DNA of 64,000 nt, from the NCBI RefSeq assembly GCF_019669905.1, contig NZ_AP019777.1, positions 1,860,001 through 1,924,000 on the forward strand, given 5' to 3'. This DNA comes from Methylomonas koyamae (GTDB taxonomy: Bacteria; Pseudomonadota; Gammaproteobacteria; Methylococcales; Methylomonadaceae). Positions 15,517 to 25,999 of this stretch are shown in pieces. Positions within the stretch are counted from its first letter, which is position 1. The number at the start of each line of letters is the position of its first letter. Under the pieces are notes generated by a model. The model was not told the DNA's origin and did not search any database. It saw nothing but the letters and a program-made list of their open reading frames with translations. Position numbers and translations under genes: made by a program.

Positions 15517-18150
15517 ATGAGCGATAAAACAGTACAGGAATTAGCGGAAGTTGTTGGCATCCCTCTGGAACGTTTTTTGGAACAGCTAAAAGAGGCCGGC
15601 CTTAGTGCCAGCGCGCCGGACGACGTTATCGACGACGACGAAAAAGTTAAGCTGCTGGCCCATCTGCGTAAGCGTCACGGTAAGACCGATGTCGACCAGG
15701 AAGCGGCCACGCCGAAACGGATCACATTGAAGCGCAGTACCAAGACCGAACTGAAACAATCGACTCCGCCCGGTGCGGCGGTCAAGACGGTCAGTGTCGA
15801 AGTCCGTAAGCAAAAAACGTACATCAAACGCAGCGATTTGCTCGGCAACGAGGAGCAAAGGCAAGCGGAGCTGGCTAAGCAGGCCTTGGAAGAGCAGCGT
15901 AAACAGCAGTTGCTGGACGAGGAAAAACGTAAGCAGCAAATCGAACTTAAAGCCGAGGAAGAAGTCGCCGCCGTCGCGGTAAGCAATGATGCGACCGTTC
16001 CGGAGCCGGTGCCGGTTCAACCGAGCCCGGCACCGGAAGCGCAGCCGGAAGTTCCGGCGGTTGAAGCTCCGGCTCCCGCCAAGCCGGTGGAAATGACCGA
16101 AGAGCAGCGGTTGGAAGAAGAAAAGAAACAACGTCTGGAAGCGGCGGTACAACGAACTGCCGAGAAGGTCAAAAAGAAAGCCGAAGCCAAGCAGCAACAA
16201 ACTCTGCACAAGAAAAAAGCCGAATTCAAGCCTTCGCGCGGACCGACGCCGGATGTCGAAGTCGGCGGCGGCGACGCGCGGCGCGGCAAGGCCAAGAAAG
16301 CGAAACCGGCCCCGCGGCGGGAAAAACCTGAGTTCGAGATCGATCTGCACCAGGGTCGGCATAAGTTCGAAAAACCGCAAGCCCCCACCGTTTACGATGT
16401 CACGATTCCGGAAACCATTGTGGTGTCCGATCTGGCGCAGAAGATGAACATCAAAGCGGCGGAAGTGATCAAGCATTTGATGAAATTGGGCATCATGACC
16501 ACGATCAACCAGACCATCGACCAGGAAACGGCGGTGATCTTGGTTGAAGAGATGGGTCACAAAGCCATCATGCAGAGCGAGGACGATTTCGAGCAGGAAA
16601 TGTTGGCCGAAGTGATTGGCGATGCCGGAGACGTCAAGCTGTCGTCGAGAGCGCCGATCGTCACGATCATGGGCCACGTCGACCACGGTAAAACCTCGTT
16701 GCTGGACTACATTCGCAAAACCCGCGTCGCCGCGGGCGAGGCCGGCGGTATTACCCAGCACATCGGTGCATATCAGGTTAAGACCGACCACGGCGCGGTT
16801 ACCTTCCTCGACACCCCGGGCCACGCCGCGTTTACCGCGATGCGCGCCCGCGGGGCGGAAGTCACCGATATCGTAATCGTCGTGGTTGCTGCCGACGACG
16901 GCGTGATGCCGCAGACCAAAGAGGCGATCGAACACGCTCGTGCCGCGAACGTGCCTATCATTGTCGCCCTGAATAAGATCGATAAGCCGGAGGCCAATCC
17001 GGACCGGGTCATGCAGGAGTTGGCCACGCTCAACGTGGTGCCGGAAGAATGGGGCGGCGACGTCCAGTTCTTGAAAGTGTCGGCGAAAACCGGCGCCGGC
17101 ATCGACGATCTGATCGAAGCGCTGATCGTTCTGGCCGAGGTGTTGGAGTTGAAAGCGCCCAAAGACGGTATCGCATCCGGGGTCTGTATCGAATCGCGGC
17201 TGGATAAAGGCCGCGGTGTGGTCGCTACCGTGCTGATTCAGAAAGGTACGCTGAACAAGGGCGAGTTTGTCTTGTGCGGCCATGAATACGGTCGGATTCG
17301 GGCCATGTTCGACGAGAATTCGCATGCGATCAAGTCGGCCGGCCCAAGTGCGCCGGTGGAAATTCTGGGCTTGTCCGGTACCCCGGATGCCGGCGACGAG
17401 TTCCTGGTGGTGCAAAACGAGCGCGTGGCGCGGGAATTGGCGGCCCACCGGGAAGAGCGCAAACGATCCAGCCGCCATGCTGCGCAGCATGCGTCGAAAC
17501 TGGACGACGTGTTCTCCCGGATGTCGGCAGGCGAAACTTCGACCCTCAACGTCGTCATCAAAACCGACGTGCAGGGCAGTCTGGAAGCCTTGCGCGAATC
17601 TTTGGTCGGCCTGTCGACCGAGGAAGTGCAAGTCAAGTGCATTTACGGCGGGGTCGGCGGTATCAACGAGGGCGATGCCAACTTGGCTTTGGCTTCCAGC
17701 GCGATTCTGATCGGCTTCAACGTTCGCGCCGATGCGGTGGCCCGCAAGTTGATCGAGGAAAAAGACATCGATCTGCATTACTACAGCATCATTTATGAAG
17801 CGATCGACGAAGTGAAACGCGCCATCAGCGGCATGCTGGCGCCGGACATTCAAGAGAAAATCGTCGGTCTGGCCGAAGTCCGCGACGTGTTCCGTTCGCC
17901 GAAGTTCGGCGCCATCGCCGGTTGTATGGTCGTCGACGGTTTCGTCAAACGCAATTTGCCGATCCGGGTGCTACGCAACAACGTGGTGATTTTCGAAGGC
18001 CAATTGGAATCGCTGCGCCGTTTCAAAGACGATGTCAACGAAGTCAAAATGGGCATGGAGTGCGGTATCGGCGTGAAAAACTATAACGACGTCAAAGCCG
18101 GCGACCAGATCGAGGTTTACGAACGTATCGAAGTCAAGCGGGAAATCTAA
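15517..18150 (+). CDS. infB: translation initiation factor IF-2
   Basis: An 877-residue GTPase that places initiator tRNA on the 30S subunit. The N-terminal IF2_N domain starts at residue 1 ([19 protein letters not shown]). A long charged, repetitive Lys/Glu/Ala linker follows, then the G domain with GHVDHGKTS (about 385-393), DTPGHAAF and NKIDKPEA, then domains II-IV with SRLDKGRG and a second beta barrel. CCGGAGGAT precedes the ATG. It lies 14 bases after nusA and two bases before rbfA. Confidence 0.97.
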   Translation: MSDKTVQELAEVVGIPLERFLEQLKEAGLSASAPDDVIDDDEKVKLLAHLRKRHGKTDVDQEAATPKRITLKRSTKTELKQSTPPGAAVKTVSVEVRKQKTYIKRSDLLGNEEQRQAELAKQALEEQRKQQLLDEEKRKQQIELKAEEEVAAVAVSNDATVPEPVPVQPSPAPEAQPEVPAVEAPAPAKPVEMTEEQRLEEEKKQRLEAAVQRTAEKVKKKAEAKQQQTLHKKKAEFKPSRGPTPDVEVGGGDARRGKAKKAKPAPRREKPEFEIDLHQGRHKFEKPQAPTVYDVTIPETIVVSDLAQKMNIKAAEVIKHLMKLGIMTTINQTIDQETAVILVEEMGHKAIMQSEDDFEQEMLAEVIGDAGDVKLSSRAPIVTIMGHVDHGKTSLLDYIRKTRVAAGEAGGITQHIGAYQVKTDHGAVTFLDTPGHAAFTAMRARGAEVTDIVIVVVAADDGVMPQTKEAIEHARAANVPIIVALNKIDKPEANPDRVMQELATLNVVPEEWGGDVQFLKVSAKTGAGIDDLIEALIVLAEVLELKAPKDGIASGVCIESRLDKGRGVVATVLIQKGTLNKGEFVLCGHEYGRIRAMFDENSHAIKSAGPSAPVEILGLSGTPDAGDEFLVVQNERVARELAAHREERKRSSRHAAQHASKLDDVFSRMSAGETSTLNVVIKTDVQGSLEALRESLVGLSTEEVQVKCIYGGVGGINEGDANLALASSAILIGFNVRADAVARKLIEEKDIDLHYYSIIYEAIDEVKRAISGMLAPDIQEKIVGLAEVRDVFRSPKFGAIAGCMVVDGFVKRNLPIRVLRNNVVIFEGQLESLRRFKDDVNEVKMGMECGIGVKNYNDVKAGDQIEVYERIEVKREI

Positions 18151-18152
18151 AT

Positions 18153-18548
18153 ATGGGTAAAGAATTCGGCCGCAGCCAGCGGGTCGCTTCGGAGATGCAG
18201 AAGGAATTGGCCGCTATTATGCTGCGCGACGTCAAGGATAGCCGGCTCGGTTTCGTGACGATCAACGATGTCGAGCTGTCGAAGGACTTGGCGGTGGCGA
18301 AAATTTTTGTCACCGTCTTGAATGCCGACGACGCCGGCAAGGCGGCTAATGTCAAAGTGTTGAACGAAATATCTCCGTTTATTCGTCACGAGTTGGCCAA
18401 GCGCATGCGCTTGCGGCATATCTCCGAATTGCATTTTTATTACGACAATTCCTTCGATACCGGTATGCGGGTCGCGGCCCTATTGCACGATTTGGAAGGC
18501 GGTAAGCCCGCTGCTGCTGGCGACGATACTCCGGAGCAGGACGCTTAA
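18153..18548 (+). CDS. rbfA: 30S ribosome-binding factor RbfA
   Basis: A 131-residue KH-like cold-adaptation factor that binds the 16S 5' helix during 30S maturation. It shows the family's opening GRSQRVASEMQKELAAIM, the DVELSKDLAVAKIFVTV strand and RMRLRHISELHFYYDNS near the end of the fold. It overlaps truB by one base (TAATG). Confidence 0.95.
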   Translation: MGKEFGRSQRVASEMQKELAAIMLRDVKDSRLGFVTINDVELSKDLAVAKIFVTVLNADDAGKAANVKVLNEISPFIRHELAKRMRLRHISELHFYYDNSFDTGMRVAALLHDLEGGKPAAAGDDTPEQDA

Positions 18549-19465
18549 TGGCAAAACGCAAGACCGGGCGCGATGTGCATGGCATCGTGCTGCTCGATAA
18601 GCGGCTGGGCGTGTCTTCGAACCAGGCGCTACAGGAGGTCAAAAGATTGTTCAATGCCAACAAAGCCGGGCATACCGGGGCTTTGGACCCGCTGGCGACC
18701 GGCCTGTTGCCGCTCTGTTTCGGCGAGGCGACCAAAGTGTCGGCGCTGATGCTCGACGACGACAAACGCTATTTGGTGACACTGCAGTTGGGGGTGATGA
18801 CCGACACCGGCGACAGCGAAGGTAAAGTCATTGCCGAAATGCCGGTTCCGGCCTTCGACAACGTCCGCTTGCGCGACTGCTTGGCCGGATTTGTCGGCGA
18901 GATCGAACAAGTGCCGCCGATGTATTCCGCGCTTAAGCACCAAGGCAAGAAATTGTACGAGTTGGCTCGGGAAGGCAAGACCGTGGAAAGGCAGGCCAGG
19001 CGTATCAGAATACACGAGCTGCAGTTGATCGAAGCCGATATCGAGCATGGGAGGCTGACGCTGGACGTTTCGTGTTCTAAAGGGACTTATATCCGTTCCT
19101 TGGCCGAAGACATCGGTCACAGCTTGGGCAGTTGCGCCAGCGTAACGATGCTACGCCGGACCGCGGCCGGCATGTTTGGCATTGGCCAGGCTCATACCCT
19201 GACGGAGTTGCAAGCGATGAACGCCGAACAATTGCAGCAGGTTTTGATCGCATTGGACCAGCCTTTGCTTGGTATGCCGGAAATTGCATTGACAGCCGAA
19301 CAAGCCGAACGCATTCGCCAAGGCCAGCGCATTCGCGTGGCGGAAGCCGCGGCGGAGCGGGTCAGAATCTATTCGCCGGAATGCTTTTTGGGGTTGGGGG
19401 AAATTTCAATGGATGGTAAACTAGCCCCGAAAAAATTGTTTCATCTGGATAGCCAAACTGCTTGA
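18548..19465 (+). CDS. truB: tRNA pseudouridine-55 synthase TruB
   Basis: A 305-residue enzyme making pseudouridine 55 in tRNA. The catalytic Asp47 lies in HTGALDPLATGLLP. KLYELAREGKTVERQARR and CSKGTYIRSLAEDIG are further family motifs, and a C-terminal PUA-like domain follows. Normal length for a proteobacterial TruB. Confidence 0.96.
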   Translation: MAKRKTGRDVHGIVLLDKRLGVSSNQALQEVKRLFNANKAGHTGALDPLATGLLPLCFGEATKVSALMLDDDKRYLVTLQLGVMTDTGDSEGKVIAEMPVPAFDNVRLRDCLAGFVGEIEQVPPMYSALKHQGKKLYELAREGKTVERQARRIRIHELQLIEADIEHGRLTLDVSCSKGTYIRSLAEDIGHSLGSCASVTMLRRTAAGMFGIGQAHTLTELQAMNAEQLQQVLIALDQPLLGMPEIALTAEQAERIRQGQRIRVAEAAAERVRIYSPECFLGLGEISMDGKLAPKKLFHLDSQTA

Positions 19466-19479
19466 TTATCCGGGTAAAT

Positions 19480-19541
19480 GCACCGTCGCTGCACCCTATT
19501 GCGGAGACGGTGCCATCCTCGCCATCGCCAGATGGTTTTTT
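19480..19541 (+). promoter_or_regulatory. structured rpsO leader with terminator-like hairpin
   Basis: GCACCGTC (19480-19487) pairs with GACGGTGC (19506-19513). Just after, CCATC/GATGG (19522-19535) is followed by six T, a minimal terminator. Together they form a two-hairpin leader between truB and rpsO, either ending the upstream operon or attenuating read-through. In E. coli, S15 autoregulates its own mRNA through a pseudoknot; I see no clear equivalent here. Confidence 0.55.
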
Positions 19542-19570
19542 AAATCAAAATTAATCGATAGGGATTAAGA

Positions 19571-19840
19571 ATGTCATTAACCGCAGAACAGAAAAAAGCC
19601 GTCGTTGAAGAATACCGTTTGTCGGAATCCGATACCGGCTCCACCGAAGTCCAGGTTGCCTTGTTGACCGCCAACATCAACCAACTGACTCCGCATTTCG
19701 CTACCCACAAGAAGGACAACCACTCGCGCCGCGGCCTGCTGCGCATGGTTAACCAACGCCGCAAACTGCTGGATTATTTGAAAGACACCGATGTGGCGCG
19801 TTACCGTTCCTTGATCGAACGCCTGGGTATTCGTAAGTAG
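19571..19840 (+). CDS. rpsO: 30S ribosomal protein S15
   Basis: An 89-residue S15, the standard length. It contains the signature [23 protein letters not shown] and [25 protein letters not shown], which contacts 16S rRNA helices 20-22. TAGGGATTAAG precedes the ATG. Located directly before pnp, as in most gammaproteobacteria. Confidence 0.98.
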   Translation: MSLTAEQKKAVVEEYRLSESDTGSTEVQVALLTANINQLTPHFATHKKDNHSRRGLLRMVNQRRKLLDYLKDTDVARYRSLIERLGIRK

Positions 19841-19850
19841 CACAATCTGG

Positions 19851-19873
19851 AAACGGCGCATGGGGCGCCGTTT
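19851..19873 (+). terminator. hairpin between rpsO and pnp
   Basis: AAACGGCGC (19851-19859) pairs perfectly with GCGCCGTTT (19865-19873). It can act as the rpsO terminator or, as in E. coli, as a structured RNA processed by RNase III in the pnp leader. There is only a weak T-tract. Confidence 0.7.
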
Positions 19874-19924
19874 CTGCTTTAGGGCAAAATTTTCAGCATA
19901 ACCTTTAACCGAAGGAACCTTATA

Positions 19925-22003
19925 GTGAATCCTATCAGGAAACAATTTCAGTACGGCGATCGTCTCGTCACGTTAGAAACCGGCGAAATTGCCCGCCAAG
20001 CCAACGGCGCGGTGATTATCGACGTCGAAGGCACCACACTGTTGGTGACTGTGGTCGGCAAAAAAGAAAGCAGCGGCGGCGATTTTTTTCCGTTGACTGT
20101 CGACTATCAAGAGAAAGCCTTTGCCGCAGGCAAAATTCCCGGTGGTTTTTTCAAACGTGAAGGCCGTCCGAGCGAGAATGAAACGCTGATCTCGCGCCTG
20201 ATCGACCGCCCGATTCGCCCCTTGTTTCCCGAAGGTTTCACCAACGAAGTACAGATCATTGCCACCGTACTGTCTTTGAATCCGGAGATAGACACCGAGG
20301 CGCCGGCTATCCTAGGCGCTTCCGCGGCACTGGCCGTATCCGGCCTGCCGTTCAACGGACCGCTCGGCGCGGCGACCATCGGTTACATCGATGGCCAGTA
20401 TGTGTTGAACCCTACCTTGCCGCAACTGAAGGAATCGCGTTTGCGTTTAATGGTTGCAGGTACGCAAAAAGCCGTGCTGATGGTCGAATCCGAAGCCGAT
20501 TTGTTGCCGGAAGATGTGATGCTGGGCGCAGTATTGTTCGGCCACGAGCAAATGCAGGTTGCGATTAACGCGATCAACGAATTTGCTGCGGCAGCCGCGA
20601 CCCCGGTAATCAGTTGGGCGCCGCCGGCCGACAACGAAGCCTTGAAAGCGGCTGTTGCCGCCGAAGCCGAAGCGCAAATCAAAGCCGCATACCAAATCCC
20701 CGAGAAATTGGCCAGACAGGATGCGTTAAGCGCGATCCGCAGTGCGGTGGTCGAAAAATTGACCGCGGAAGGCCTTTACGACGAAAAAGAAATTCGCAAC
20801 GTCATCGAAACGCTGGAATATAACATCGTGCGCGGTGCGATCCTGAACGACCGCAAACGTATCGACGGTCGCGATTTGACCACGGTGCGGCCGATTACCA
20901 TCCGTACCGGCGTACTGCCCAGAACCCATGGTTCCGCATTGTTCACCCGTGGCGAAACCCAAGCGTTGGTCGTCGCGACATTGGGCACAGAGCGAGATGC
21001 GCAAATCATCGACGCGCTGGCCGGCGAATACAAAGATACCTTTTTGTTTCATTACAACTTCCCGCCGTTCAGCGTCGGTGAAACCGGCCGTACCGGCTCG
21101 CCGAAACGCCGCGAAATCGGCCACGGCCGTCTGGCCAAGCGCGGTGTGCAATCGGTGTTGCCCAACATGGGCGAATTCCCTTACGTCCTGCGCGTCGTAT
21201 CGGAAATCACCGAATCCAACGGATCCAGTTCGATGGCGTCGGTCTGCGGTAGCAGCTTGGCGTTGATGGATGCCGGCGTGCCTATCAAGGCGCCGGTAGC
21301 CGGTATTGCAATGGGTTTGATCAAGGAAGGCGACCAGTTTGCCGTGTTGTCAGATATCCTGGGCGACGAAGACCATTTGGGCGATATGGATTTTAAAGTC
21401 GCCGGTTCCGAGAGCGGCGTCACCGCGTTGCAGATGGATATCAAGATCGACGGTATCACGCCGGAGATTATGAAAGTTGCTTTGGACCAAGCCAAACAGG
21501 GCCGCCTGCATATTCTGGGCGAGATGAACAAAGCCTTGTCCAGCTCGCGTACTCAAATGTCCGACTTTGCGCCGCGTATCATCAGCTTCAAAATCGATCC
21601 AGCCAAAATCCGCGAAGTTATCGGCAAAGGCGGCGTAACGATTCGAGCCATCACCGAACAAACCGGCGCCAGCGTCGATTTGACCGACGACGGTACCGTC
21701 AATATCGCTTCGGTCGATAAGGCAGCCGGCGAAGAAGCCAAGCGCATGATCGAAGAGATTACCGCCGAAGTCGAAGTGGGTAAAACTTACGAAGGTAAAG
21801 TAGTACGGCTGATGGATTTCGGCGCGTTCGTGACTATTCTGCCTGGCAAAGACGGTTTGGTGCACATTTCGCAAATTTCCGACGAGCGCGTCGAGAAGGT
21901 CAGCGACAAGTTGTCCGAAGGCGATGTGGTCAAGGTCAAGGTATTGGAAATCGATCGCCAAGGCCGGGTGCGTTTGAGCATGAAGGAAGTCGATAGCGAC
22001 TGA
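19925..22003 (+). CDS. pnp: polynucleotide phosphorylase
   Basis: A 692-residue 3'-5' phosphorolytic exoribonuclease, core of the degradosome. Two RNase PH domains flank an alpha-helical linker; the first includes [21 protein letters not shown] and the second [19 protein letters not shown] domain ([20 protein letters not shown]) and an S1 domain ([21 protein letters not shown]) close the protein. The GTG start follows GAAGGAACC. A strong terminator lies 28 bases after the stop. Confidence 0.97.
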   Translation: MNPIRKQFQYGDRLVTLETGEIARQANGAVIIDVEGTTLLVTVVGKKESSGGDFFPLTVDYQEKAFAAGKIPGGFFKREGRPSENETLISRLIDRPIRPLFPEGFTNEVQIIATVLSLNPEIDTEAPAILGASAALAVSGLPFNGPLGAATIGYIDGQYVLNPTLPQLKESRLRLMVAGTQKAVLMVESEADLLPEDVMLGAVLFGHEQMQVAINAINEFAAAAATPVISWAPPADNEALKAAVAAEAEAQIKAAYQIPEKLARQDALSAIRSAVVEKLTAEGLYDEKEIRNVIETLEYNIVRGAILNDRKRIDGRDLTTVRPITIRTGVLPRTHGSALFTRGETQALVVATLGTERDAQIIDALAGEYKDTFLFHYNFPPFSVGETGRTGSPKRREIGHGRLAKRGVQSVLPNMGEFPYVLRVVSEITESNGSSSMASVCGSSLALMDAGVPIKAPVAGIAMGLIKEGDQFAVLSDILGDEDHLGDMDFKVAGSESGVTALQMDIKIDGITPEIMKVALDQAKQGRLHILGEMNKALSSSRTQMSDFAPRIISFKIDPAKIREVIGKGGVTIRAITEQTGASVDLTDDGTVNIASVDKAAGEEAKRMIEEITAEVEVGKTYEGKVVRLMDFGAFVTILPGKDGLVHISQISDERVEKVSDKLSEGDVVKVKVLEIDRQGRVRLSMKEVDSD

Positions 22004-22030
22004 TTTGTTGCCGTTGTTGCGTCGATTGGA

Positions 22031-22058
22031 AAAGGGCCGTACTACGGCCCTTTTTTTT
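22031..22058 (+). terminator. rho-independent terminator after pnp
   Basis: AAAGGGCCGT pairs with ACGGCCCTTT around an ACT loop and is followed by a run of eight T. It closes the nusA-pnp operon. Confidence 0.92.
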
Positions 22059-22249
22059 GCGCCGCTGACGGGTTCGAATACTCGGCAGCGGATTACGCTG
22101 TGAGCGGTGGGTTATGGTAATGCGGGAGGGGCGTTGCGTTTTGCCGGTTTTCTGATTAGCGCCGGCTTCGCATATCCGGGCTTCCGACGTCGAAGCGGCA
22201 GAATTTCGTCGGCTCGGGTAAAATCAGCAAGATTTTTTTGGCTTTTGTT

Positions 22250-22897
22250 ATGTTGGATTCGAATTGCTTTAACCAGGATTGTCGGGATTGCCAGCGTTTG
22301 GCAGGATTTCTCGATAACGTCAAGCTTAAATACCCTGATTACCACGCCCAGCCGGTTGCGCCGTTCGGCGATCCTGCTGCGCGGTTGCTGGTGGTCGGTC
22401 TGGCGCCGGGTATGCATGGCGCTAATGCCAGCGGCCGGCCTTTTACGGGAGATTATGCCGGGCTGCTGCTGTATCAAGCCTTGTACGATTTCGGTTTCAG
22501 TAATCAAGCGGATTCGGCCGCTCTCGACGATGGCTTGGTTTTGAACAATTGCCGGATCACCAATGCGGTGAAATGTCTGCCGCCGCAAAATAAACCTACC
22601 GGCGACGAAATTAAACGCTGCAATCGTTATCTGGCCGCCGAGATCGAGACTTTGCCGGACAATGCCGTCATTTTGGCTTTGGGTAATATCGCCCACCAAG
22701 CCGTGTTGCGCGCTTATGGCTTGAAAAGTAGTGCCGCCAAATTCGGCCATCACCAGTGTTTTCAGTTGCCCGGCGGCAATGTTTTGGTCAGCTCCTACCA
22801 TTGCAGCCGCTACAATGTGCAGACCAAGCGTTTGAGCATGGCGATGCTGGCCGACGTATTTGCGACCATTCGATCTTTGTTGGCGGGCCGTGACTGA
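22250..22897 (+). CDS. uracil-DNA glycosylase superfamily protein (family 5/UDGb-like)
   Basis: A 215-residue DNA repair glycosylase. It contains GLAPGMHGANASGRPFTGD (about residues 47-65), the motif-1 form typical of the UDGb (family 5) branch, NNCRITNAVKCLPP in the middle and SSYHCSRYNVQT at the late motif that replaces the usual HPS. Two early Cys pairs (C-x(4)-C-x(2)-C near residues 5-12) resemble part of the Fe-S ligation in family 4/5 enzymes. It overlaps uvrC by eight bases, forming a small repair unit. Start taken at the ATG rather than the upstream TTG. Confidence 0.85.
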   Translation: MLDSNCFNQDCRDCQRLAGFLDNVKLKYPDYHAQPVAPFGDPAARLLVVGLAPGMHGANASGRPFTGDYAGLLLYQALYDFGFSNQADSAALDDGLVLNNCRITNAVKCLPPQNKPTGDEIKRCNRYLAAEIETLPDNAVILALGNIAHQAVLRAYGLKSSAAKFGHHQCFQLPGGNVLVSSYHCSRYNVQTKRLSMAMLADVFATIRSLLAGRD

Positions 22898-24728
22898 TAG
22901 CGACGCAGCAGGCTTCGACGCCAAGGCTTTCATCAAAACGCTGACGCAACGTCCGGGCATTTACAAAATGCTGGGCGACAAAGGCGAGATTATCTACATC
23001 GGCAAAGCTAAAAACCTGAAGAACCGGGTGTCGAGTTATTTCAGGAGTAACGCCGCTTCGCCCAAACAGCAAGCGATGGTCGCTAAAGTCGCCGGCATTG
23101 AGGTCACTGTGACTCATACCGAAGGCGAAGCGCTGTTGTTGGAAAGCCAGCAGATTAAGCGCCACAAGCCGCGCTATAACATTAGTTTGCGCGACGACAA
23201 GTCGTATCCGTATGTGTTTATTTCCAGTTTTCACGACTTTCCGCAATTGACTTTCCACCGAGGCGCCAAAAAGCGGCGCGGCAGATATTTCGGGCCGTAC
23301 CCGAGCGCCAGCGCCGTTAAAGAAACCTTGAAACTATTGCAGAAAATATTTCCGGTGCGGCAGTGCGAGGATTCCTATTACAACGCCCGTTCCCGGCCGT
23401 GCTTGCAGTATCAGATCGAGCGCTGTACTGCGCCTTGCGTCGGATTAGTGGCTAGGGAGCGATACGCCGCGGATGTCGACAACACTATTCTGTTTCTGGA
23501 GGGAAAGGGCGGATTGCTGATCGATCGGCTGGTCGGCAAGATGGAGGCGGCTGCAGCAGCGCTGGAGTTCGAACAGGCCGCTGCGTACCGCGATCAAATC
23601 GCGCGGTTGCGTGCGGTGCTGGAGAAACAATGCGTGGAAGGGGAGCGCGGCGATGTCGACATCGTTGCCTGCGCCGCAAAAACCGGCATGGCGTGTGTGC
23701 AAGTGTTTTACATCCGTAATGGCCAACACTTGGGCAATCGGCAGTTTTTTCCGAAGATGCTGGAGGAAAACCGTCCGGAAGAAATATTGCAGGCGTTTAT
23801 TGCCCAGTATTATCTGGATAAGACGGCGCCGCACGAACTTATTGTCAGTCATGCTTTGCCGGAATCGGCTTTGGTCGGCGAAGTGCTGGCCGAGCAGGCC
23901 AAGCACGCGGTGGCGATCTCGAACAATGTGCGAGGGGAGCGATTGAAATGGTTGCAAATGGCGGTTACCAATGCCGAGAACGCGTTGGCCGCTCGTCTGG
24001 CGGATAAGCAGGGACTGTTCGGCCGATTCGCCAGTTTGCAGCAGGAGTTGGCTTGTGACGCCATTCCCGAAAGATTGGAGTGTTTCGATATCAGCCATAC
24101 CCAAGGCGAACAGACCGTGGCGTCGTGCGTGGTATTCGACCGGGAGGGGCCGGTGAAAAGTGATTACCGGCGGTTCAATATCGAAGGCATAAGGCCGGGC
24201 GACGATTATGCGGCGATTTACCAGGCGGTTTACAGACGGTTCAAGCGCTTGAAGCAAGGTGAGCACCGGGCACCGGATATTCTGTTTATCGATGGCGGCA
24301 AGGGGCAGGTTGCGGAGGCGGAAAAGGCTTTGGCCGAATTGGAGATAAACGATGTTATGATAGTCGGGGTTGCCAAGGGGCCAGATCGCAAAGCCGGCAT
24401 GGAAAAAATCATTCTGGTTGGTAATAGCCAGCCGTTGGATGTGACACCGGGAGCGTCCGCTTTACTATTGATTCAACAGATTCGCGACGAGGCGCATCGT
24501 TTTGCTATAACCGGGCACAGACAAAGGCGCGGTAAAGTCAATAAGCAATCGGTATTGGAGGATATCGCCGGACTGGGGCCGAAAAGAAGACAGGTTTTGC
24601 TGAAGCAGTTTGGCGGTTTGCAGGGGGTGTCCAGTGCGGGTGTGGATGCTTTAGCCAGTATAGATGGCATTAGCCGACAATTAGCGCAGCGGATTTACGA
24701 TACGTTTCACCACCAAGATGGCCATTAG
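22890..24728 (+). CDS. uvrC: excinuclease ABC subunit C
   Basis: A 612-residue nucleotide excision repair nuclease. It shows an N-terminal GIY-YIG domain (PGIYKMLGDKGEIIYIGKA), a cysteine-rich patch, a UVR domain (LEFEQAAAYRDQIARLRAV) that contacts UvrB, an RNase H-like C-terminal nuclease domain (ECFDISHTQGE) and a terminal helix-hairpin-helix pair. The GTG start overlaps the glycosylase gene. It overlaps pgsA by 11 bases; the uvrC-pgsA pairing is common in gammaproteobacteria. Confidence 0.96.
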   Translation: MTDSDAAGFDAKAFIKTLTQRPGIYKMLGDKGEIIYIGKAKNLKNRVSSYFRSNAASPKQQAMVAKVAGIEVTVTHTEGEALLLESQQIKRHKPRYNISLRDDKSYPYVFISSFHDFPQLTFHRGAKKRRGRYFGPYPSASAVKETLKLLQKIFPVRQCEDSYYNARSRPCLQYQIERCTAPCVGLVARERYAADVDNTILFLEGKGGLLIDRLVGKMEAAAAALEFEQAAAYRDQIARLRAVLEKQCVEGERGDVDIVACAAKTGMACVQVFYIRNGQHLGNRQFFPKMLEENRPEEILQAFIAQYYLDKTAPHELIVSHALPESALVGEVLAEQAKHAVAISNNVRGERLKWLQMAVTNAENALAARLADKQGLFGRFASLQQELACDAIPERLECFDISHTQGEQTVASCVVFDREGPVKSDYRRFNIEGIRPGDDYAAIYQAVYRRFKRLKQGEHRAPDILFIDGGKGQVAEAEKALAELEINDVMIVGVAKGPDRKAGMEKIILVGNSQPLDVTPGASALLLIQQIRDEAHRFAITGHRQRRGKVNKQSVLEDIAGLGPKRRQVLLKQFGGLQGVSSAGVDALASIDGISRQLAQRIYDTFHHQDGH

Positions 24729-25278
24729 ATTCACAATTCCGACTTATTTGACCTTGCTGCGGATCGCACTGATCCCGTTGTTGGCCGTCGTGTTTTATTT
24801 GCCTTGGCAATATTCGAATATCGCCAGTACGCTAATTTTTCTGATTGCCGGCGTTACCGATTGGTTGGACGGTTATTTGGCGAGAAAGATGAATATGCAA
24901 ACGGCTTTCGGCGCCTTTTTGGATCCGGTTGCCGATAAATTGATGGTAGCGATCGTTCTGGTTTTGATTGTGCAGGAGCAAGGCAATCCTTTTTTGGCGG
25001 TGCCGGCGGCCGTTATCATCGGCCGTGAGATTGCCATAGCGTCGCTACGGGAATGGATGGCGGAGATCGGTCAACGGGCCAAGGTTAAGGTGTCGGTGTT
25101 GGGAAAGTGGAAAACCACTGCGCAAATGACTGCAGTCAGTTTGCTACTGTACCGGGAAGACTTATTCGGCTTGCCGATCAACTCTATGGGTTATTGGCTA
25201 TTATATTTGTCGGCAATTTTGACGTTGTGGTCGATGGTCAATTACCTTGTAGCGGCTTTTTCCACCATCAGCGAATAA
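24718..25278 (+). CDS. pgsA: CDP-diacylglycerol-glycerol-3-phosphate 3-phosphatidyltransferase
   Basis: A 186-residue inner-membrane enzyme making phosphatidylglycerophosphate. The CDP-alcohol phosphotransferase signature is complete: DWLDGYLAR followed by GAFLDPVADK with the spaced Asp residues. About five hydrophobic segments. Length matches E. coli PgsA (182). It is the last gene of the glycosylase-uvrC-pgsA run. Confidence 0.95.
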   Translation: MAIRFTIPTYLTLLRIALIPLLAVVFYLPWQYSNIASTLIFLIAGVTDWLDGYLARKMNMQTAFGAFLDPVADKLMVAIVLVLIVQEQGNPFLAVPAAVIIGREIAIASLREWMAEIGQRAKVKVSVLGKWKTTAQMTAVSLLLYREDLFGLPINSMGYWLLYLSAILTLWSMVNYLVAAFSTISE

Positions 25279-25287
25279 AATAATAAA

Positions 25288-25303
25288 GCGGTATTAATAC
25301 TGC
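25288..25303. promoter_or_regulatory. palindrome upstream of the TetR gene, candidate operator
   Basis: GCGGTATTAATACTGC contains the perfect 10-bp palindrome GTATTAATAC with near-symmetric flanks. It lies 43 bases before the TetR start, where an autoregulatory operator would be expected. Binding is inferred. Confidence 0.4.
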
Positions 25304-25345
25304 AATAACAGAGAGTAAACAGCAGGTAAAGCTGTATATAAGAGC

Positions 25346-25957
25346 ATGGAACAAGAATTAGAATTAACATCAGAGAATACGCAGAAAAAAACGGTTAGCC
25401 AGGACGAAGTATTGCAGGCGGCGCTGAAACTGTTCGCCGAAAAAGGCTATTTCAATACGTCGTTGACCGATATCAAGAGTGCGCTGGGTATTAAAACCAA
25501 CAGCGGGATTAACCAGTTTTTCAAAACCAAACAAGCCATCGCGCAGACTTTACACGAGAATATTCTCGATAGTTTAAGTATCTCGATAGACGATATTCGC
25601 CGCCGCAACCGTAAGGCGGCGGAACAATTGCGGGAAATTGTCGATTTATTGTTCCGACTAACCGACGATGCGCCCGAGGTTGTGCAGTTTCTGCTATTTG
25701 TCAATAGCGATGAGTTTTTGTCCGAACCCAAACCTTTAATCGAGACGGCTGCATTCGTCAAAATCAAGCGTATCTTTCAGAACGGCGTTAAAGACGGTGA
25801 AATCAAGGCCATTGATCCGTTGCTAGCCTACACTTACTTTTTTGGCATCATCAACCATACTTTGGAAATGGTGTTGAAAGGGGGGCTTCCCAAGACCGCC
25901 GATAGCTACCTCTCGCAAGCTTGGTTGGTGGCATGGGGCTGCATCGCCAAAAAATAA
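25346..25957 (+). CDS. TetR-family transcriptional regulator
   Basis: A 203-residue regulator. The helix-turn-helix at about residues 20-65 (VLQAALKLFAEKGYFNTSLTDIKSALGI ... FFKTKQAIAQTLHENI) is typical of TetR DNA-binding domains; the rest is an all-helical ligand/dimer domain without a recognisable subfamily. It stands just before the sugar-nucleotide genes on the same strand and may control them, but the ligand is unknown. Confidence 0.85.
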   Translation: MEQELELTSENTQKKTVSQDEVLQAALKLFAEKGYFNTSLTDIKSALGIKTNSGINQFFKTKQAIAQTLHENILDSLSISIDDIRRRNRKAAEQLREIVDLLFRLTDDAPEVVQFLLFVNSDEFLSEPKPLIETAAFVKIKRIFQNGVKDGEIKAIDPLLAYTYFFGIINHTLEMVLKGGLPKTADSYLSQAWLVAWGCIAKK

Positions 25958-25999
25958 CTCACTTAAAAAGTATCAGTCCGGCAGTGGAGGAATTAGTCG

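Noticed and set aside
15586..17853. 755-codon minus-strand open frame opposite infB
   Set aside because: It is the antisense shadow of a GC-rich, Lys/Glu-rich coding region with no family resemblance; infB on + is unmistakable.
22107..22544. 145-codon frame overlapping the glycosylase start
   Set aside because: It is out of frame with the well-supported UDG-like gene and has no domain or ribosome binding site.
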